64,000 nt of DNA from Rhabdornis inornatus (lineage: Eukaryota; Chordata; Aves; Passeriformes; Rhabdornithidae). The notes under the pieces are model-generated. The model had not been told where the DNA came from. It saw nothing but the letters and a program-made list of their open reading frames with translations, and searched no databases. The stretch covers positions 620,001 to 684,000 of the forward strand of contig VWZS01008197.1 in assembly GCA_013397075.1 (NCBI GenBank), written 5' to 3'. Position 1 is the first letter of the stretch. The number at the start of each line of letters is the position of its first letter. The translations under genes were made by a program, and so were the position numbers. Below, one piece after another: positions 27,430 to 40,450 of the stretch.

Positions 27430-27950
27430 ATGCCCGACTTGATGCCTAATTCAGTGTTTGTCTTTGAATAGTTGTAATTTGCTTGTATGGAATGAGTCCA
27501 GCTGAGAAGCAAAGGCTGAAGATCTGTATAAATCATAGCCTCAAGTGAAATTACAGATTTTACAGAAATTATAGAAATTACCGAGTTAATGTGTTTGTAA
27601 GCAGATTGTCCCTTGTGGTGGTTCTTCTTCAGCTCACTGAGTCGCTCTTCTAAAAGTTCCCTAGAGGTTCCCCTTGAAGGAAATTAGCACTGCCCATTTC
27701 AAGAGAAAGATATTCCTTTTCAAGAATGTATCCATTGTTGGCAGGAGGCTTTCCAAGAGTCCGCATTGCTGGGGGGGGCCCCACCCCTCCTGGGATTGTT
27801 TTCTGGGCTTCTCCTACTGAGAGTGCATGTTGGAGAAAGCCAGAATGCTGAATTGGTCGCTTGTAAAGCTCTCTTGTGAAATGCCTTGCCCACAGTAAAG
27901 GGTTCGTAAATACATCACACAGCATTCTACTTCGTTTTTATTACAAGATG
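27430..27950. promoter_or_regulatory. Candidate CNE
   Basis: Non-repetitive, A/T-balanced sequence includes the triplicated 'acagatttt / acagaaatta / tagaaatta' texture near 27550-27580 and scattered CpGs. The overlapping minus-strand frames at 27650-28050 have no recognisable domain. It lies close to the block at 26260-26960, so the two may form one regulatory cluster. Function is inferred. Confidence 0.33.
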
Positions 27951-28165
27951 TGCAAATGATGCCTAGTGGCAACTTTTCAGAATGTGAAGCTGCTGCTCTT
28001 TTTGAGCATTGATTTAGTCCTCTTGTAAGCAAGTTCAACTTCCAGGTCATGTTTTCTTAGAAAGCTGTTTATGCTACAGGAGTAACCACTTTATGTTGGG
28101 AAGAATTGCTGAGAGTGCTGGTCTTGGCCATTCATTTCAGCATAATGCATTGATGAAGTGGTCTA

Positions 28166-28290
28166 CTAAAAAAAGAATCCAAACAACAAAAAGCATCCCT
28201 ACCTCCCCCCTAAAAAAAAAAACAAAAACAAACAAACAAAAAAAAAAAAAACCTTAAAAAAACTCCAAAACAAAACAGGGCTGGTTTCCT
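28166..28290. repeat. A-rich simple sequence, (CAAA)n-like
   Basis: A stretch dominated by A with scattered C, including CAAACAAACAAA units. The F-rich tail of a 120-codon minus-strand frame (28210-28572) comes from this tract and is not evidence of a gene. Confidence 0.85.
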
Positions 28291-31200
28291 CAAAAAAAAC
28301 GGGACAGCTGTTGTTTGGAACTGAGGGGCGAGAGGAAATTCCCTGCTGCAGACTTTCTTAGCCTCAAACAATCTCATTGAAAGCAAGCTAATTGAGGAGC
28401 TCCAAACCGGCTTTGTGACTGGAATCAGGGCATGCTGGGGAGGAGCCGGCAGGGAATTTGCTTCACAAATGCCCTCCTGCTCTAAAGCACAACATGAATA
28501 TAGAGGCACCCTAAGGGTCACAGTTCTGTAAGGATAAGATGGACTTCGCCAGCCAGCTCCCACTGAACTCATCTAGGACGCCAACTTTTTCTGCCAACCC
28601 CTGAGTTTCAGTGCCTTTACCTGTGGGAACTGCCTTCCCACACCTGAAAGGGGGTAGAGGGTGAAAATGCCCTCTGTGGAGGCTTTGCCAAAATTATCAA
28701 CTTTGCCCAAGAAAATGCAACATAGTTCAATGATTTATGGGATTGTTCACACTTTTAAAAGTAAAAATACTTTCTTCTGAACTTCTTTGGATCGTTTAAT
28801 TTTGTTGTGGCCATTCAGGGAACTTCACAATGAAAAAGGTGAAAATAATTGGGTGTTAGACATCAATTTCAGTCATACATTTTTGTTTGGAATACCAGAC
28901 CTATCTTTTATGCAAATATTTGTTTGCATAATAGATGCTCTGATAAACTGTATAAACATTTCCCCAGTTTTTCCAAGATTTTATTTAATTTTCCTGTCAA
29001 ACCCAGATATTGTCCAGAACAAAGAATATTCATGTACTTCAATATTAGATTTCTCAAACCACTCTCTTAGGTTTTGTTTGTTGTTTATATTGTTCTAGCA
29101 TTATAGATGGTTGAGTATTTTTTAAGATAACTTATGACATTTTGATATTTTGGTTCAGAGAATATTATAGTTATTTCTTGTCTATTCAGCATCTTCAATA
29201 AGGTGAGCTATTTTAATTTCTCCTACCCATAAGTAAATGAATGAATTATAGCTTTGCTCACACATTTAGAGGCCAAGGAAAGATTTTACAAATAATATCA
29301 AAGAGGAGAGAAGGCAGCCAACTGTGAAATTACTGATCATCTGGATTTTCCCTCCAGTTTTGACTGCATAAAGTGAACTTGAATAAATGCATTTTCTGCA
29401 GTATACAGCACTTCTATCTTATAGTAGTTTATACCAATTTGCTTCTTTTGATTACATGTCCATCTTACTAGAGCAGAAGTAGTGTACTGGATGGTTTGTA
29501 GCTTATTTTCTAGTGAACCTTCAGAAGAGGTTATATAGGGCTGGGAAGGGAGGAAAAGTCTTATTAATGTGTATTTGCCCTTAATGTCCTTAAGAAAAAT
29601 ACTCTGAGGAGAGATTTCCCTTCTAAAAATGGAAATAGTTTTTCTTCATAGCGTTTTAATGCAAAGAGACAACGTAAAATAACTGATGTGTAATAATCCT
29701 TTTGCAGGGTAAAATGAAGTGAAACAATCTTTTGTTGAGTGTTGGGGAGTACACTGCATGTATTAGACTTAATTTCAGTTGCTGCTTGGGAAGGAATGAG
29801 CTCATTCACTGAACAAAGTCTGCAGCCCTGCTCCTCGGTCAGATAAGCAGAGCTAAGCCTGTCTTAAAGGAGTCAGGATTTAGGAAGTTATAAGTAAGGG
29901 ACCCTCAAGACCAACCTGCCCTCATGCTTGTGGCAGGTTTTATGTGCCCTGCATTACATATGCAAAGGGTGATTGACTGTGTATATGATGAAAGGGAAGT
30001 TTATCAAAATATCAGTGACCTTGTGACAACAAATGCTTCAAGACTAATTTTAGAGTGAGAGTGGCATGTCTATAATGAAATGAGTGAGATACTGTCTGTG
30101 ATCTCAGTTAGTACAACCCTTAAGAAAACCCAAAATATTCCCTTAGGAGAACATCACCATTTTGTAGGTGGGGGAAACTGCATTCATTGTACCTGGAGAC
30201 TGTGCTGTGTGCTTAGTGGGAAAGCTGCTTCAAAAATCCCGTTGCTGATGGCTGAGAGAGCATAACGTGGGGGTGGGATGGTTATTGCTTTGCTGCTGGA
30301 CTTTTCCAGCAGATCAGAGCACAGGCCCAATCATGTCCCCAAACAGCTCCACTGGAGAAACTGGGGAAGCTAGAAAACAGCAGAACAGGTGACAGGAGGA
30401 CATTACTTGGACAAGGTGTAACTTTGGAAACTGGCACTGTGAGCAAAGAAAAATGCAAGATATTGCATTCTGGTACACTTCAAGATAAGTATGTGATCAA
30501 ATATTTAGCTATTTGGAGCTTGTATTGAGCTACTTTTGTACATGTTGTGGCTTGAAACAACAAGGAACTGGGTGACTGCAGTGTGTCACAATGCTGTGTT
30601 TGTTTGGAGGATGTTTAGATTAGATTTGGAAGTTAAATTGGATTAAATGATACGTGATTTATATTATAATCTCCTTAAGCAAGCCTTATCTTTCCTGTCT
30701 TCTTTCCATTCTGTGACATGCAGCAGGTTCTCCTTAGATTCTCTGCAGTGTTTTGCACTTGTTGTTTGTTTTGTATGGATAAAGGGAGATGGTACAAACA
30801 CCAAGGATACTCATGTGCTTACATAAAGCATCCATGTCTCTTTTGTGGTGCTGGTGGACCATTCTGTTGCTGAGGAGTTGAGGTGTGATTTCACAGCTCC
30901 CCAGTGACACTTAGAAGCTGTGCCAGAGTCTGTTGCCCAAATTGCTCCATGGCATCTCTTCTTTCACAAGCTTTCCATTTCTGCATCTCCTGATGCTGCT
31001 GATTCTGTAGCTATGTCTGAGGTAAAATGAACTATCTTTGATAGGGTAACTCAATTTGATTGAAATTTCTCAGGGAACTGTGACACAGGGCCTCTAGAAT
31101 AAGGAAATTGGAGCTGTATTGAGAGGTGTAAGCTGTTCACAATTTTCACAATTCTATCTTGGCTCACAGAACCGTTGGTAGGAAAGGATAAAAGAACAGC

Positions 31201-34200
31201 TGCAGAAGTAATCCTTAAATGCTGTTCAGTGCAGCAGAAGTGTTGGATATTACAGAGAATTTATTTTGCATTCTTTTCTTCTAAAATATCAATATTCTGT
31301 GGTAAAAAAGTAAGTTTTTTTCCTATAGAAGACAGCGGCTATAGCTTTTGTCACGTGTGTTTTGCCTGTGGGAAATAACAACATTCATTGAGCCCTATTA
31401 CAAGTGTTGTGAAGTATTGAGGACACATCAGCCACAGTATCCAACTGCAACTATCTATTCAGAAGAGAAAATGTAGCATCTAGGTATCATAATTAGTCAG
31501 ATCAATGCTCTTGGAAGTGGGGATGTGCCAGGACCTCATGCCAGCAGTTATTGCCTCATGTGGTTGTAAACCAGCTTCATAAGCTGCATGATTAGAGGAA
31601 GCATTTTTCCTGTCTGTCAGGGGCAGACAGAAAGATGTTCTGTGACTCCAGAGGAAATGGCAGATTTCCCTCTGGCTGTACATATACATCACATTCTATG
31701 ATATTTGAAGCTGATGGATTTTCTCAGAAAGTTGCTTTTCAGGGACCTAGGTAAATTTAGCACCAAAGAAACAGGAGAAAAAAAAATAATTCCCCCCCCC
31801 CCCATATCACCAACGTGCCGATGCTTGGGTTTTAAGAAGTGCTATTTGTACATAACATGTTAATATGTCATGCATATTTGTTGTGTTTTAATCTGTTTTG
31901 GTGTGTTTCCAGTAGAACATCAAAAGCTGATAATGGAAAGCAATGATTCCTAGTGGACTGAGTGATAGGGTCTCATAATCTTCCATTTTGTCACAACAGG
32001 TATTGTAATTACATTTTCAGGTATTCAGTAGGTAGATATTGGTTGTGTTAAAACTTTTATCTTTCAGGTTGTCTTTACATGACCACAGAGCTCAGGCCAT
32101 GCATCTTGTACAGCTTATGTGTGTCTTGGCATGGCTGTGAAGTGTGGAAGCTCAATGCATACTTGCAACTTTTCAGTAGGAATATAGTGTGGCTGCTGAG
32201 CCAAAACATTGGGGCTAGAGAGGAAATTTTATTGAGATTTTCACGCAGCAGTGGCATGTTCAGGCTGTGTTATTAACAGCATGTTCTGCAGCTGTAAGTG
32301 CAGAGCACTGGAACACAAACCCCTGAGGTGGGAAGGGAGTACGGTTCCCATCACTTGGTGAGAGGATTCCCTGTGCTCTCTGGCCTGTTTTCATAGTGAG
32401 CAGGAACACACCAGGGCTGTACAAGTTGCCTTTTTTGAATAATTATTCTTGTATTGTGGCTTTGATTACTGACCACGTGTGGTTGGAAACTCTAAAGACA
32501 CAGAGAGCCTCAGCATCTTGCAATGCTCAGATCTACACATTTAATCTTCCTGTTACTTACTGTCCTTTCCCACTGCTTTTCTGCTAAAGATTAACTTTTC
32601 AAACCTGTTTTGTCTCTTTGCATTATTCAGTTGACTCAAATGTATCATGTTCCAGGGAATTCAGTTTGTGCATGTGAGCCTGAGGACCAACACCTGCACC
32701 TTTACATCCTTCCTGCCCTTGATCCGTGCCAAGTATTGATAGGTAACTTGGAGGCAGGCAAGTTGTGGCACAGGGTCAAAGGGAGGATTTAGTCAGTTTG
32801 ATATAGGCAACAGTAAAATAAAATATTTCCTTTAGAATTAATGCATTGTACAAAATGAAAAAATAACATCAGCTTGAAGTCAAACTGTGCGGGCAAGACT
32901 TTCAGAATTGTCCAGGGTTTTTTGAGGAATCTCCGTTCTTTCCTGTGTGAATTGAGGCATCTCTAAAGCATTTGCTTTACAAAGGGAGATGACCAGTATT
33001 TCTGGAAAATTATGCCCTTTGAGGAAAAGGGGTGAATAGCAGGTGGGGGATCCTGATATAAAAAATTCAAAATCACAGGTAAATTAAAAATACTAAAGAC
33101 TCCTAGTATGAACCATACTGTTACACACTTGCCCTATTATTCTTGCCAATGGTTGCAATTGATTCCTCTGGAAAGAGCCCACCCTTGGCCTCTGCTGTAC
33201 TTTCCTTCCACTTGAATGCTATTTTGAGATTTCAAGTGGAACTTAAGTGATAGGGAAACATTGGGCAGTCCTCCTGCATGGTTTTGAATTTAATAGTGGC
33301 AACAGGGAGAGTTTCTTAACATAGCACAAAGGCAGAAATTTAGTTCATGGAAGGAGCCTGTGTTGTCTTTGTGAGTAATACAAATAACAAAAGGAATATA
33401 AATGTAGAGCACTTTTCTAAATACTGTTATGTTCAGACAAGTGCAAATGTCCTGTGATGAAAATTATTAAATGAAATATTTAAATTGACTCCACTTATGA
33501 GAATAAAGTAATAAAATTATTTTAACGCGCATCAAATTCCCGCATACTTGTGTTAAGATATTTGTCACAAGTGAAGTCCATGTTCTCTTTGTATGACTGC
33601 TCTTTACATTTCTGTTTTGTATTTTTGCTGATCAGAGTGCATTGCCATCCAATTAGGAAAACATTGAACTTGATCTTTGTGCAATAAGTGATCTCCTTAA
33701 TTGGATCCATGTCCATGTTACAGGTTGTACTGCTGAGGGAACATCTAATGTGGTAACTAATGGCCAATCAAGCAATGAATGTGAAGGGTGAGCTGTGAGT
33801 GTCCTTTCTTCCTTTGAGGGTGCACTTTACAGGAGGAGCTGGAGTGTTCTGCCTGGAGGGAGGTGAAAAGACATGGCCACTGATGGATACTCCCCAGTTA
33901 CTCCTGCCACAAAACCCCCAGCCTTGTGTTCTCAGACACACTGAGTGTTCCCTGGATGGAATTTGGAGCATTTTTAGTGAAAACATTTTATTTCAAATAA
34001 GTTTTTGGTGTTTCATACATTATCTGAGTAGGCAAGTTGTCTGGCCAGCTTTTAACAATCTGAATTTGAGTGAAGTGCATAGTTGCAGTGGTAGAGACGT
34101 GTGCCGTGTGCCATATGCCCGCAAACTTCATTATATTATAAATTGTTTACCACCTTTTCATTGCCTCTGACCTGCTAAACAGTGCACTCATGAGAACCTA

Positions 34201-35399
34201 TTAGTCTTGACCTAATTAATATTAATGGACTGAAGCTACTTATAATTCGGGTTTAAATGGGCCATCAATCTTATGTTGGCTTGTGAGTGGTGCAGACCTC
34301 AGTTTTGTTCCTTGCCCTATGTCAGTGTCTTCAGTCTTCTGGAATTGCTGCTACACTTAAAAATAAACACCTGCTGTGCTTGCCACTACATAATTTTAGC
34401 ACTATAGAGAAGTTTGAAACAATATTGAAAAGAAATACCAGGATTAAAAAGTCAGCTCGTTTTTTCCAGTTGTGGCATGCCTGAAGTTTGGCAGCAAAGT
34501 CATCAAGAAGCAATGCTGTGAGCTAGTGATGCCATGGTGGGACAGTTGTCTTCACCTCCTGGTCTGGGGCAGTCACTTGAGTCTTCCTCATACACTTGGG
34601 AGGTTTGTGGTTAGTGCCTGATACATTAGATAAATGATAAAATATTTAGTTTTGAATGAGAACTGGGGAACTGAGAATCCATGCAGTAGCAAGCCAAGAA
34701 AATAAATAAATTAGGTTCTTTTGTCATTTTGGTCTGTGTTGTACAACCAATTCCTAATGTATAATAATGGCGTGAGCAGTACCTACTATGCACATTGTTG
34801 TTTTCTGATGATTATTTTTTTACATTTCATATCCAGAGCAGAAGTTAGAATTTCTTCAGCTCCAAAATGCTCATGGAAGCTGATGTTCCTCCACCTGAAA
34901 TTCCCCTCATGACAGACTCTTTGCAATCCACATACTGGAGGACATTATCTCTTGTTCAATCTCATACAGCCTAATAAGAAGAAAGAATGAGTATTATTTA
35001 GTGGTCATGAAATCCTATTTTTTTTTTTATTATTTTAGAAGAATTATTTACTTCTGTATTATTTTATTGCATACAGAAATAGAATCTGTTCAATTGGTCA
35101 TGCTTAGGGAACTTGAAAACAGGGTACAGTCTTATACCTTTCAAAATTTTGCATTCTTTAATTTCCAGAAAATTATTACAATTCTGATCATGGACTAAAA
35201 TTTCATTCTATTCCCTTCAAACATTACAGTGAAAGCTGAATCAGTAGAAAAAAGAAACCCATTTGAATTAGTAAACAACAATAAAATGATAGAGATTTTT
35301 AACGTAATCATTACTTAAATGGGATAGTATTTTAACACTATAAAGAATATCCTAACCCTATGGCATTTTTGTTTTTCTTTACCTATATTATGTTTTAAA
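28291..35399. other. Non-coding spacer, no gene recognised
   Basis: Mostly AT-rich sequence. A C12 run lies at 31792-31803. A minus-strand frame at 33522-33767 (81 codons) has a somewhat coding-like look. It lacks a recognisable domain and a clear splice acceptor, so it is not called as a gene. A plus-strand frame at 33799-34170 (123 codons) has no recognisable domain either. No interspersed repeat was identified. Confidence 0.42.
31792..31803. repeat. C12 homopolymer
   Basis: Twelve uninterrupted C residues directly follow an A-rich run and AATAATT. Confidence 0.9.
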
Positions 35400-35960
35400 A
35401 GCATCTCACTCCATCATCATGTTCTTTTAAATATAATTCAGTTCCTGTGTAATGCATTATATCATCAGATATTCTGCATGGCATTCTGGAGAGTATGCTA
35501 TTTATATACTGCAACCATTTAGTCATGTAAGAGATGCATTAGAATAATTTCCTGAGCACAATGCATGATTAAAGGACAATGTCAAAGTAATTTTTCAAAT
35601 GATTTTCCCCTTTCTGTGTTGTTTATAATGGCTTTTTGGAAGAGCAATACTTGAGGCATATTCATTTGAAATCGAATAATGTCTCAGAACATTTTCTAAC
35701 TTGCCTTGGTTCATTTTGGTGAGCTAATGAAGAGAGATTAATATCTGTTTCACTATTAAGACATTAATGAATTTTAAGTCCTGGGCACCCAACTTTGCCA
35801 TTCATCTTTCCTAAGAGACAAATTATTGCATAACTTTCAATAGTGCTTCAGAGTTTTATTACATCTATAATGAGAATACTTGTTTAAACAGCAGCATTTT
35901 TATTCTAAATGGCTAAGGGGCATAATCCAGTTGAAGTATAAATAACTCTGCAACTCAGTG
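35400..35960. promoter_or_regulatory. Candidate AT-rich CNE with repeated ATGCAT cores
   Basis: ATGCAT occurs at 35452-35457, 35534-35539 and 35561-35566. Homeobox-type TTAAT/ATTAAT stretches occur around 35738 and 35763. The block is non-repetitive and has almost no open frame on either strand. Such AT-rich, motif-dense blocks are typical of vertebrate developmental enhancers, but that is inference. Confidence 0.4.
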
Positions 35961-38661
35961 ATGAGGAAGTTCTTAGCATATTTTGATTAATAAATGTCTC
36001 GAGTCACATTCAGAACAGCAGCCTACCTATACTTCTGGCTTGATAGAAGGGGAGCAATGACAAACTTTTTTCCAAGCCATGTTTTGGGGCGTTTCATTCA
36101 CATTCTTTGGGTTTTATCTGTTTTTATATCTACTGCCACCCTGGTATGGAAATGCTGAACTTTTATACCCGAAATGAAAGGTATGTTTGTCCAAGGTTTC
36201 TTCACTCAGGGTGTCTGGGTCTTTTGCGACCTCTGGCTCCTAAATGGCATGTCTCCCATCAGAAGTTTGCTACCAGGGGTAGTATTAAGGGGTTACACTC
36301 TTCAGAGATGTCATATCTTAGTAAATGTAAAGTTGGAGTGAGAGTGAGCTTTAGATTTCATCTATGAGCGTAGTCTCTTGCTTGAAGGATCTTGGTCCGT
36401 GATAGATATCTGCAGGTTGTTGCCACAGTAGCAGTAAAGCTGTTCCTGCAGATGCTGTAGAAACATTGATTGCATTGCTGTGAGCTGGAGAAAGTGCCAG
36501 AGCCCACCTGGATCTGCTTCTCTCTTCTAACATTCTCTGTGACAGTGGGGGTGAGGGGATTAACAGGATCCTGGATTAGGTCTGGAGGGATTCATGTGAC
36601 TAGGATCATATAGTTAGTGTCTGTATTTTGTCTGTTCTGCTGAGATCCTTGATCCCTGTGTTTTTAGCTCCTGCATGTCAATTGTATGTGGCTCAGGCTT
36701 TGTTGAAGTGGTTTGGAGAATTTATTTATTTTTTAAGAAAAAAACTAATATGGATCGTTCACCTATTTCCATAATATAGTTCATTAGCATTTTTTTCCTA
36801 TTATCACTGATGTTCCTCTTGTTTAATTTTTTTAATGTCTTTCTTTAGCTGGGTTTTGCAGACCTCAAGCATGCTATGATCAAAGATTAATCTGTTGTAT
36901 AATTGACACTGATCTCAGCGATAAGACAGTTGAATCCCAATTTATTTTCTTTTCTGAATATGAAGGTCTGTTGCACTGCAGACATCTGGTGTTTTGGGCA
37001 TTTAAAGCTGCAGATCCATGACAACTCTGTTATTTCTGTTTAAATACACATGAACTGTTGTTTAGGCAATCCCCCTGTCAAAACAGCATTAAGTGTAACG
37101 TATTACTGACCTCCTCTTTTGTGTAGTGTAGAGAAGTGGAGTAGTTACTTATGCTTGCAGCTACAATAGCTATGTTGCATTTCTTATACATTCAAATCTT
37201 TGGAAATGTGAAGGTTATAGCAGATGTAATATTTGTAATAGGTAGCTTCATTTATATATACGTTTTATTCCTTCAGCCCTAAACAGGATATGACATTCAT
37301 CTTTTAAAACGCAATCTTGGTCTTAGGGATAAAGGAACGTAACGAGGTAACTTGGCAAGCTACAAACCTTTTCCTGCAGGTTGTGTAAAGCACGCCATGA
37401 ATGCAGTACCTGTCCCCCTCCCTGACCTTCTGGAGGGCTGCAGGGGCCTGAAATCTCTGTAGTTGTAATTTGGCTCTTAGTCTTGAAGGAAGCAAGCTTG
37501 CATCACCCTGGAGGTCATTTTAACAGTGATAATCAGAGCAGCACTTCAGTCTTCATACTTTCTCCCCAGCCAAGAGGGTCTGCAAGCATGTGGCAAGTGG
37601 CCATTCCTCTATCAGACAGGTAAACGGAATTTAGTGATTGAATTGCTTCTGGGGTCCTTCGTAACAGAGAAGCTTCTTGGGATGGCATTGCACACAGTTG
37701 GTATTTCAGAGAAAACAGACTTTGGGTTTATAGTCAAGTCATGCAGTTCACCTGCCATGTTAACATACTCCTTTCAGTGGAAATTACAGTCTGCGTCAAA
37801 ATAAATTATGTCCTTAGATTTGTCTTTTTTTTTTTTCTTGTGGACAAGCTAAAGTGGAAAGTGGTTTCTAAAGGGTCTTCTGAAATACGTCTCTGCAAGT
37901 ATTTTGAGTTATTGATCTTGACTATTGCGAATTGGCCTTGACTAGTCTTGATATGTTTATGGATTTCTCTGCCACAGTTATGGAAGTAAGACCACTTGCA
38001 GAATATGGTAAAACTCTGAATTGTATATAGGCTTTGCATTTGGTGTTCTGAGACTGAAATCAAATTGACTATAGTTATTTTGTTTTTTGTTTGTTCTTAA
38101 CTTTACAATGTAAAATACTGCTGTAACGTCAGGTGTGATTTAAAAGGTACAGGCCTGTCTTGCTGCAGATGAATGAATTTTTTTAATGGGCACTTAATTC
38201 TTGTGAAAGGTGCTGGGTTGTGACAGCACTTGAAGATGAATTCCTGTATTTTTCTGCAGTTGTACAGCTGGAGACAATGGCAAGGCATGCTTCTCTCACA
38301 AATATGTCTGAACCCTGACCTAGACAGATCACCTTTAGAGATGAGCCTCTGTGCCCATTCAATCCTTGACCTCCCTGCCAAGATTCTCTCAGTGTTGCCA
38401 ATTTATGATGTGGACCTTGGGCCGAGAGGACTGGCTTATTTCAAGTTGACTACCAAACCAGTTGTGACTGATGGCAACTCGATAATGACCTGGAGGTGGT
38501 TTCAAGCCAGTGGTCACTGAAGAAATGCTCCCATCCTAATACAGGTCTTCTGAGCCATCTAGCTTGTGGGGCAGGTGCTCTTCATTGTCAGAAGGGACTT
38601 CCTTTGTCCATATTCTATGTTCATTTTCCTTAGGTCTTCAATGCATTGTTTTTACATACCT

Positions 38662-38689
38662 GGGGGGGGGAAGGGGAAGGGGGGGAAGG
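38662..38689 (+). other. G-quadruplex-capable G-rich run
   Basis: Four G blocks are separated only by AA: G9 (38662-38670), G4 (38673-38676), G7 (38679-38685) and a terminal GG. The long first and third blocks can each supply more than one G-tract, so the G3+N1-7 rule is met. Quadruplex formation is predicted from composition, not observed. Confidence 0.75.
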
Positions 38690-39341
38690 TTGAGATTGCT
38701 TTTACATCAGGAGTTGCAGCTTTTAGGAGGAGACAGGTATACCAGGGGTTCTTTTTCTTGCTGAATCCTGCTTGTGAACAGCGAGTTTCCCAAAGGAAGG
38801 GGAAAGTGGGTGCATGAATGTGGCAGCAATGGCAGTGGTCCTCTCCCTGTTCATTAGCAGGTCATGCACAAGATGATGCCCCAGCAGATGCTTCCCATCT
38901 CCACCAAGGAAAAGACTGGAGATCTTAATTTTTTTTTTTAAATGGGGAAAATAATATTTGTGTTACTATGCAATTAATTGTATGTGCATGCATGTGTATT
39001 CTAAATCTGCACGTGTTTGGACATAATCAGTTAAAGTGTTCTGCAAATAATTTATGAAATGCTGACTATAGATTGGTAGGCCCTATTCTGAATCTTTTCT
39101 CGGTTTTATCCTACACTTACTGGGTAACAAAAAAAACTCTAACTGCAACATTAATTCAGTGCCTTATCCTTGTTAGTATTTTCAATAAAGTTTGTAGTCA
39201 CACAGGAAAAGAGAGCTTTGGAGTGATTATTAGAGCTCTATTTCTTGTTTCATTATAATTATCCCCCTTTACATTAGGAGGAATGAGAGCCAGCGAATGC
39301 ATTTCCTTATCTTTTCTTTAATAATTGACTATAACCCAGCC

Positions 39342-39361
39342 TTTTTTTTTTTTTTTTTTTT
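39342..39361. repeat. T20 homopolymer
   Basis: Twenty uninterrupted T residues. There is no recognisable retroposon body on the side where one would be expected. Confidence 0.9.
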
Positions 39362-39599
39362 ACAAACCATAATGGTGTCAGAGCCCTTTTCATCTTTCCC
39401 GTTCTTAAACATTTGAATAACATTGCTCATTTGGAACCTGTCTTAACCTCAGCAATATGCTTAGGCTATTGGAATTCCTGTTCTCTTTTCCCTCTTTGTT
39501 ATTCACTGTACAATTTGTTTAATGCTGCTGTAGCCATGCATTACTAGTCAACCTTATATATAAATTCCATAATAAATTAAATAAAGCTCTGTATGGGTC

Positions 39600-39960
39600 A
39601 GCTTAGACTAGCCTGATTAAAAAGTGATTTACTAAAGAGATAGAGGTAGCAGGGTGGTAGAACATGCTTCTAAATCAATTATGAGTCCATTCACTGTCGG
39701 CCTATTGTGCGTAATAGCGTATTAAAATGCATTCTATATTGTCAAAAAAATTGACTCTTTCATTGAAACTGAATTAACATTTGCAAGCACATAATAGTGT
39801 TTGGAAAGCTATAAACATTTAAATTCAATCCCTTATTGCAGTCTAAGTGTATACAGCTAGAATTGTAATATCCAGATAAGTCTTTATGTTGTGCTCATTT
39901 CATTATTGCAGCAAGATGTTTACCATGCTAAAGGTAAGATTCGGTGGATGCTTGTATTTA
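39600..39960. promoter_or_regulatory. Candidate AT-rich CNE
   Basis: AT-rich but non-repetitive, with preserved CpGs in an otherwise CpG-poor context (TGTCGGCC near 39697, TGCGTAATAGCG near 39707). An ATGCAT core lies at 39727-39732. There is no open frame of note. The texture resembles vertebrate conserved non-coding elements; conservation is untested. Confidence 0.4.
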
Positions 39961-40065
39961 TAAGCCTATAATTACAAGGAGAAAGCTGCACCACAGGACT
40001 GTAAAAGCAAAGTTCATTTTGAACTGAAAAGTAGTGTCTGTATGTATTTGTGCATTATACACATT

Positions 40066-40089
40066 AAAAAAAAAATATATATATATATA
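40066..40089. repeat. (A)n(TA)n simple repeat
   Basis: A10 is followed by about seven TA units. It is an ordinary microsatellite. Confidence 0.9.
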
Positions 40090-40094
40090 ATACC

Positions 40095-40450
40095 AATTGC
40101 TAAATTTGTACTGGGGCACGTCTTAATTCTGCCCCACCCACCCCTTCCACCCTAATGCCTGTAACCTCTCTCTTCCTTGTGAGGGAGCAGGGGCAGGGAG
40201 CAATCCAACAGGCTGCTAGTTCTTGGTGAGCTGTGCCCCTTGAAGGCTGTGCCCATGCTTGCAGCTTGGCACAGAGCCTGTCATCCATCAGAGAGCCACC
40301 TTTTTCCACTCCCCCAGGGGCTGCAGAAGGACTCTGCTCTCACCGGGGACTGCCTGCAAGGATTCACTCAGGCATTAGTGACCTGGATGCATCTATGCCC
40401 TGAATTCACAGGCAGCACACTTGCATCCTGATTCTCCCATGGTAGCACTC
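40095..40450. other. GC-rich patch, origin unknown
   Basis: About 350 bases are noticeably richer in GC than the flanks, with C-rich clusters ('gccccacccaccccttccacc'-like composition at 40130-40150). Short frames are open on both strands. No terminal repeats, polyadenylation signal or known repeat motif was seen. An old degraded mobile element or a regulatory element are both possible. Confidence 0.3.

Larger units (their letters stand above)
35961..39599. other. Non-coding spacer with simple repeats
   Basis: Holds a G-rich run at 38662 and a T20 homopolymer at 39342-39361. A 96-codon plus-strand frame (38230-38520) is preceded by a good splice-acceptor-like string ending TTTTTCTGCAG near 38260, but its product has no recognisable domain and it may be chance or a non-coding RNA exon. 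No mobile element was recognised. Confidence 0.42.

Noticed and set aside
28210..28572. 120-codon minus-strand frame with an F-rich tail
   Set aside because: The tail comes from the A-rich simple repeat at 28166-28290; the rest has no domain.
31680..31700. ATTCTATGATATT as another CR1 end
   Set aside because: None of the CR1 landmarks occur upstream, so the short match is likely chance.
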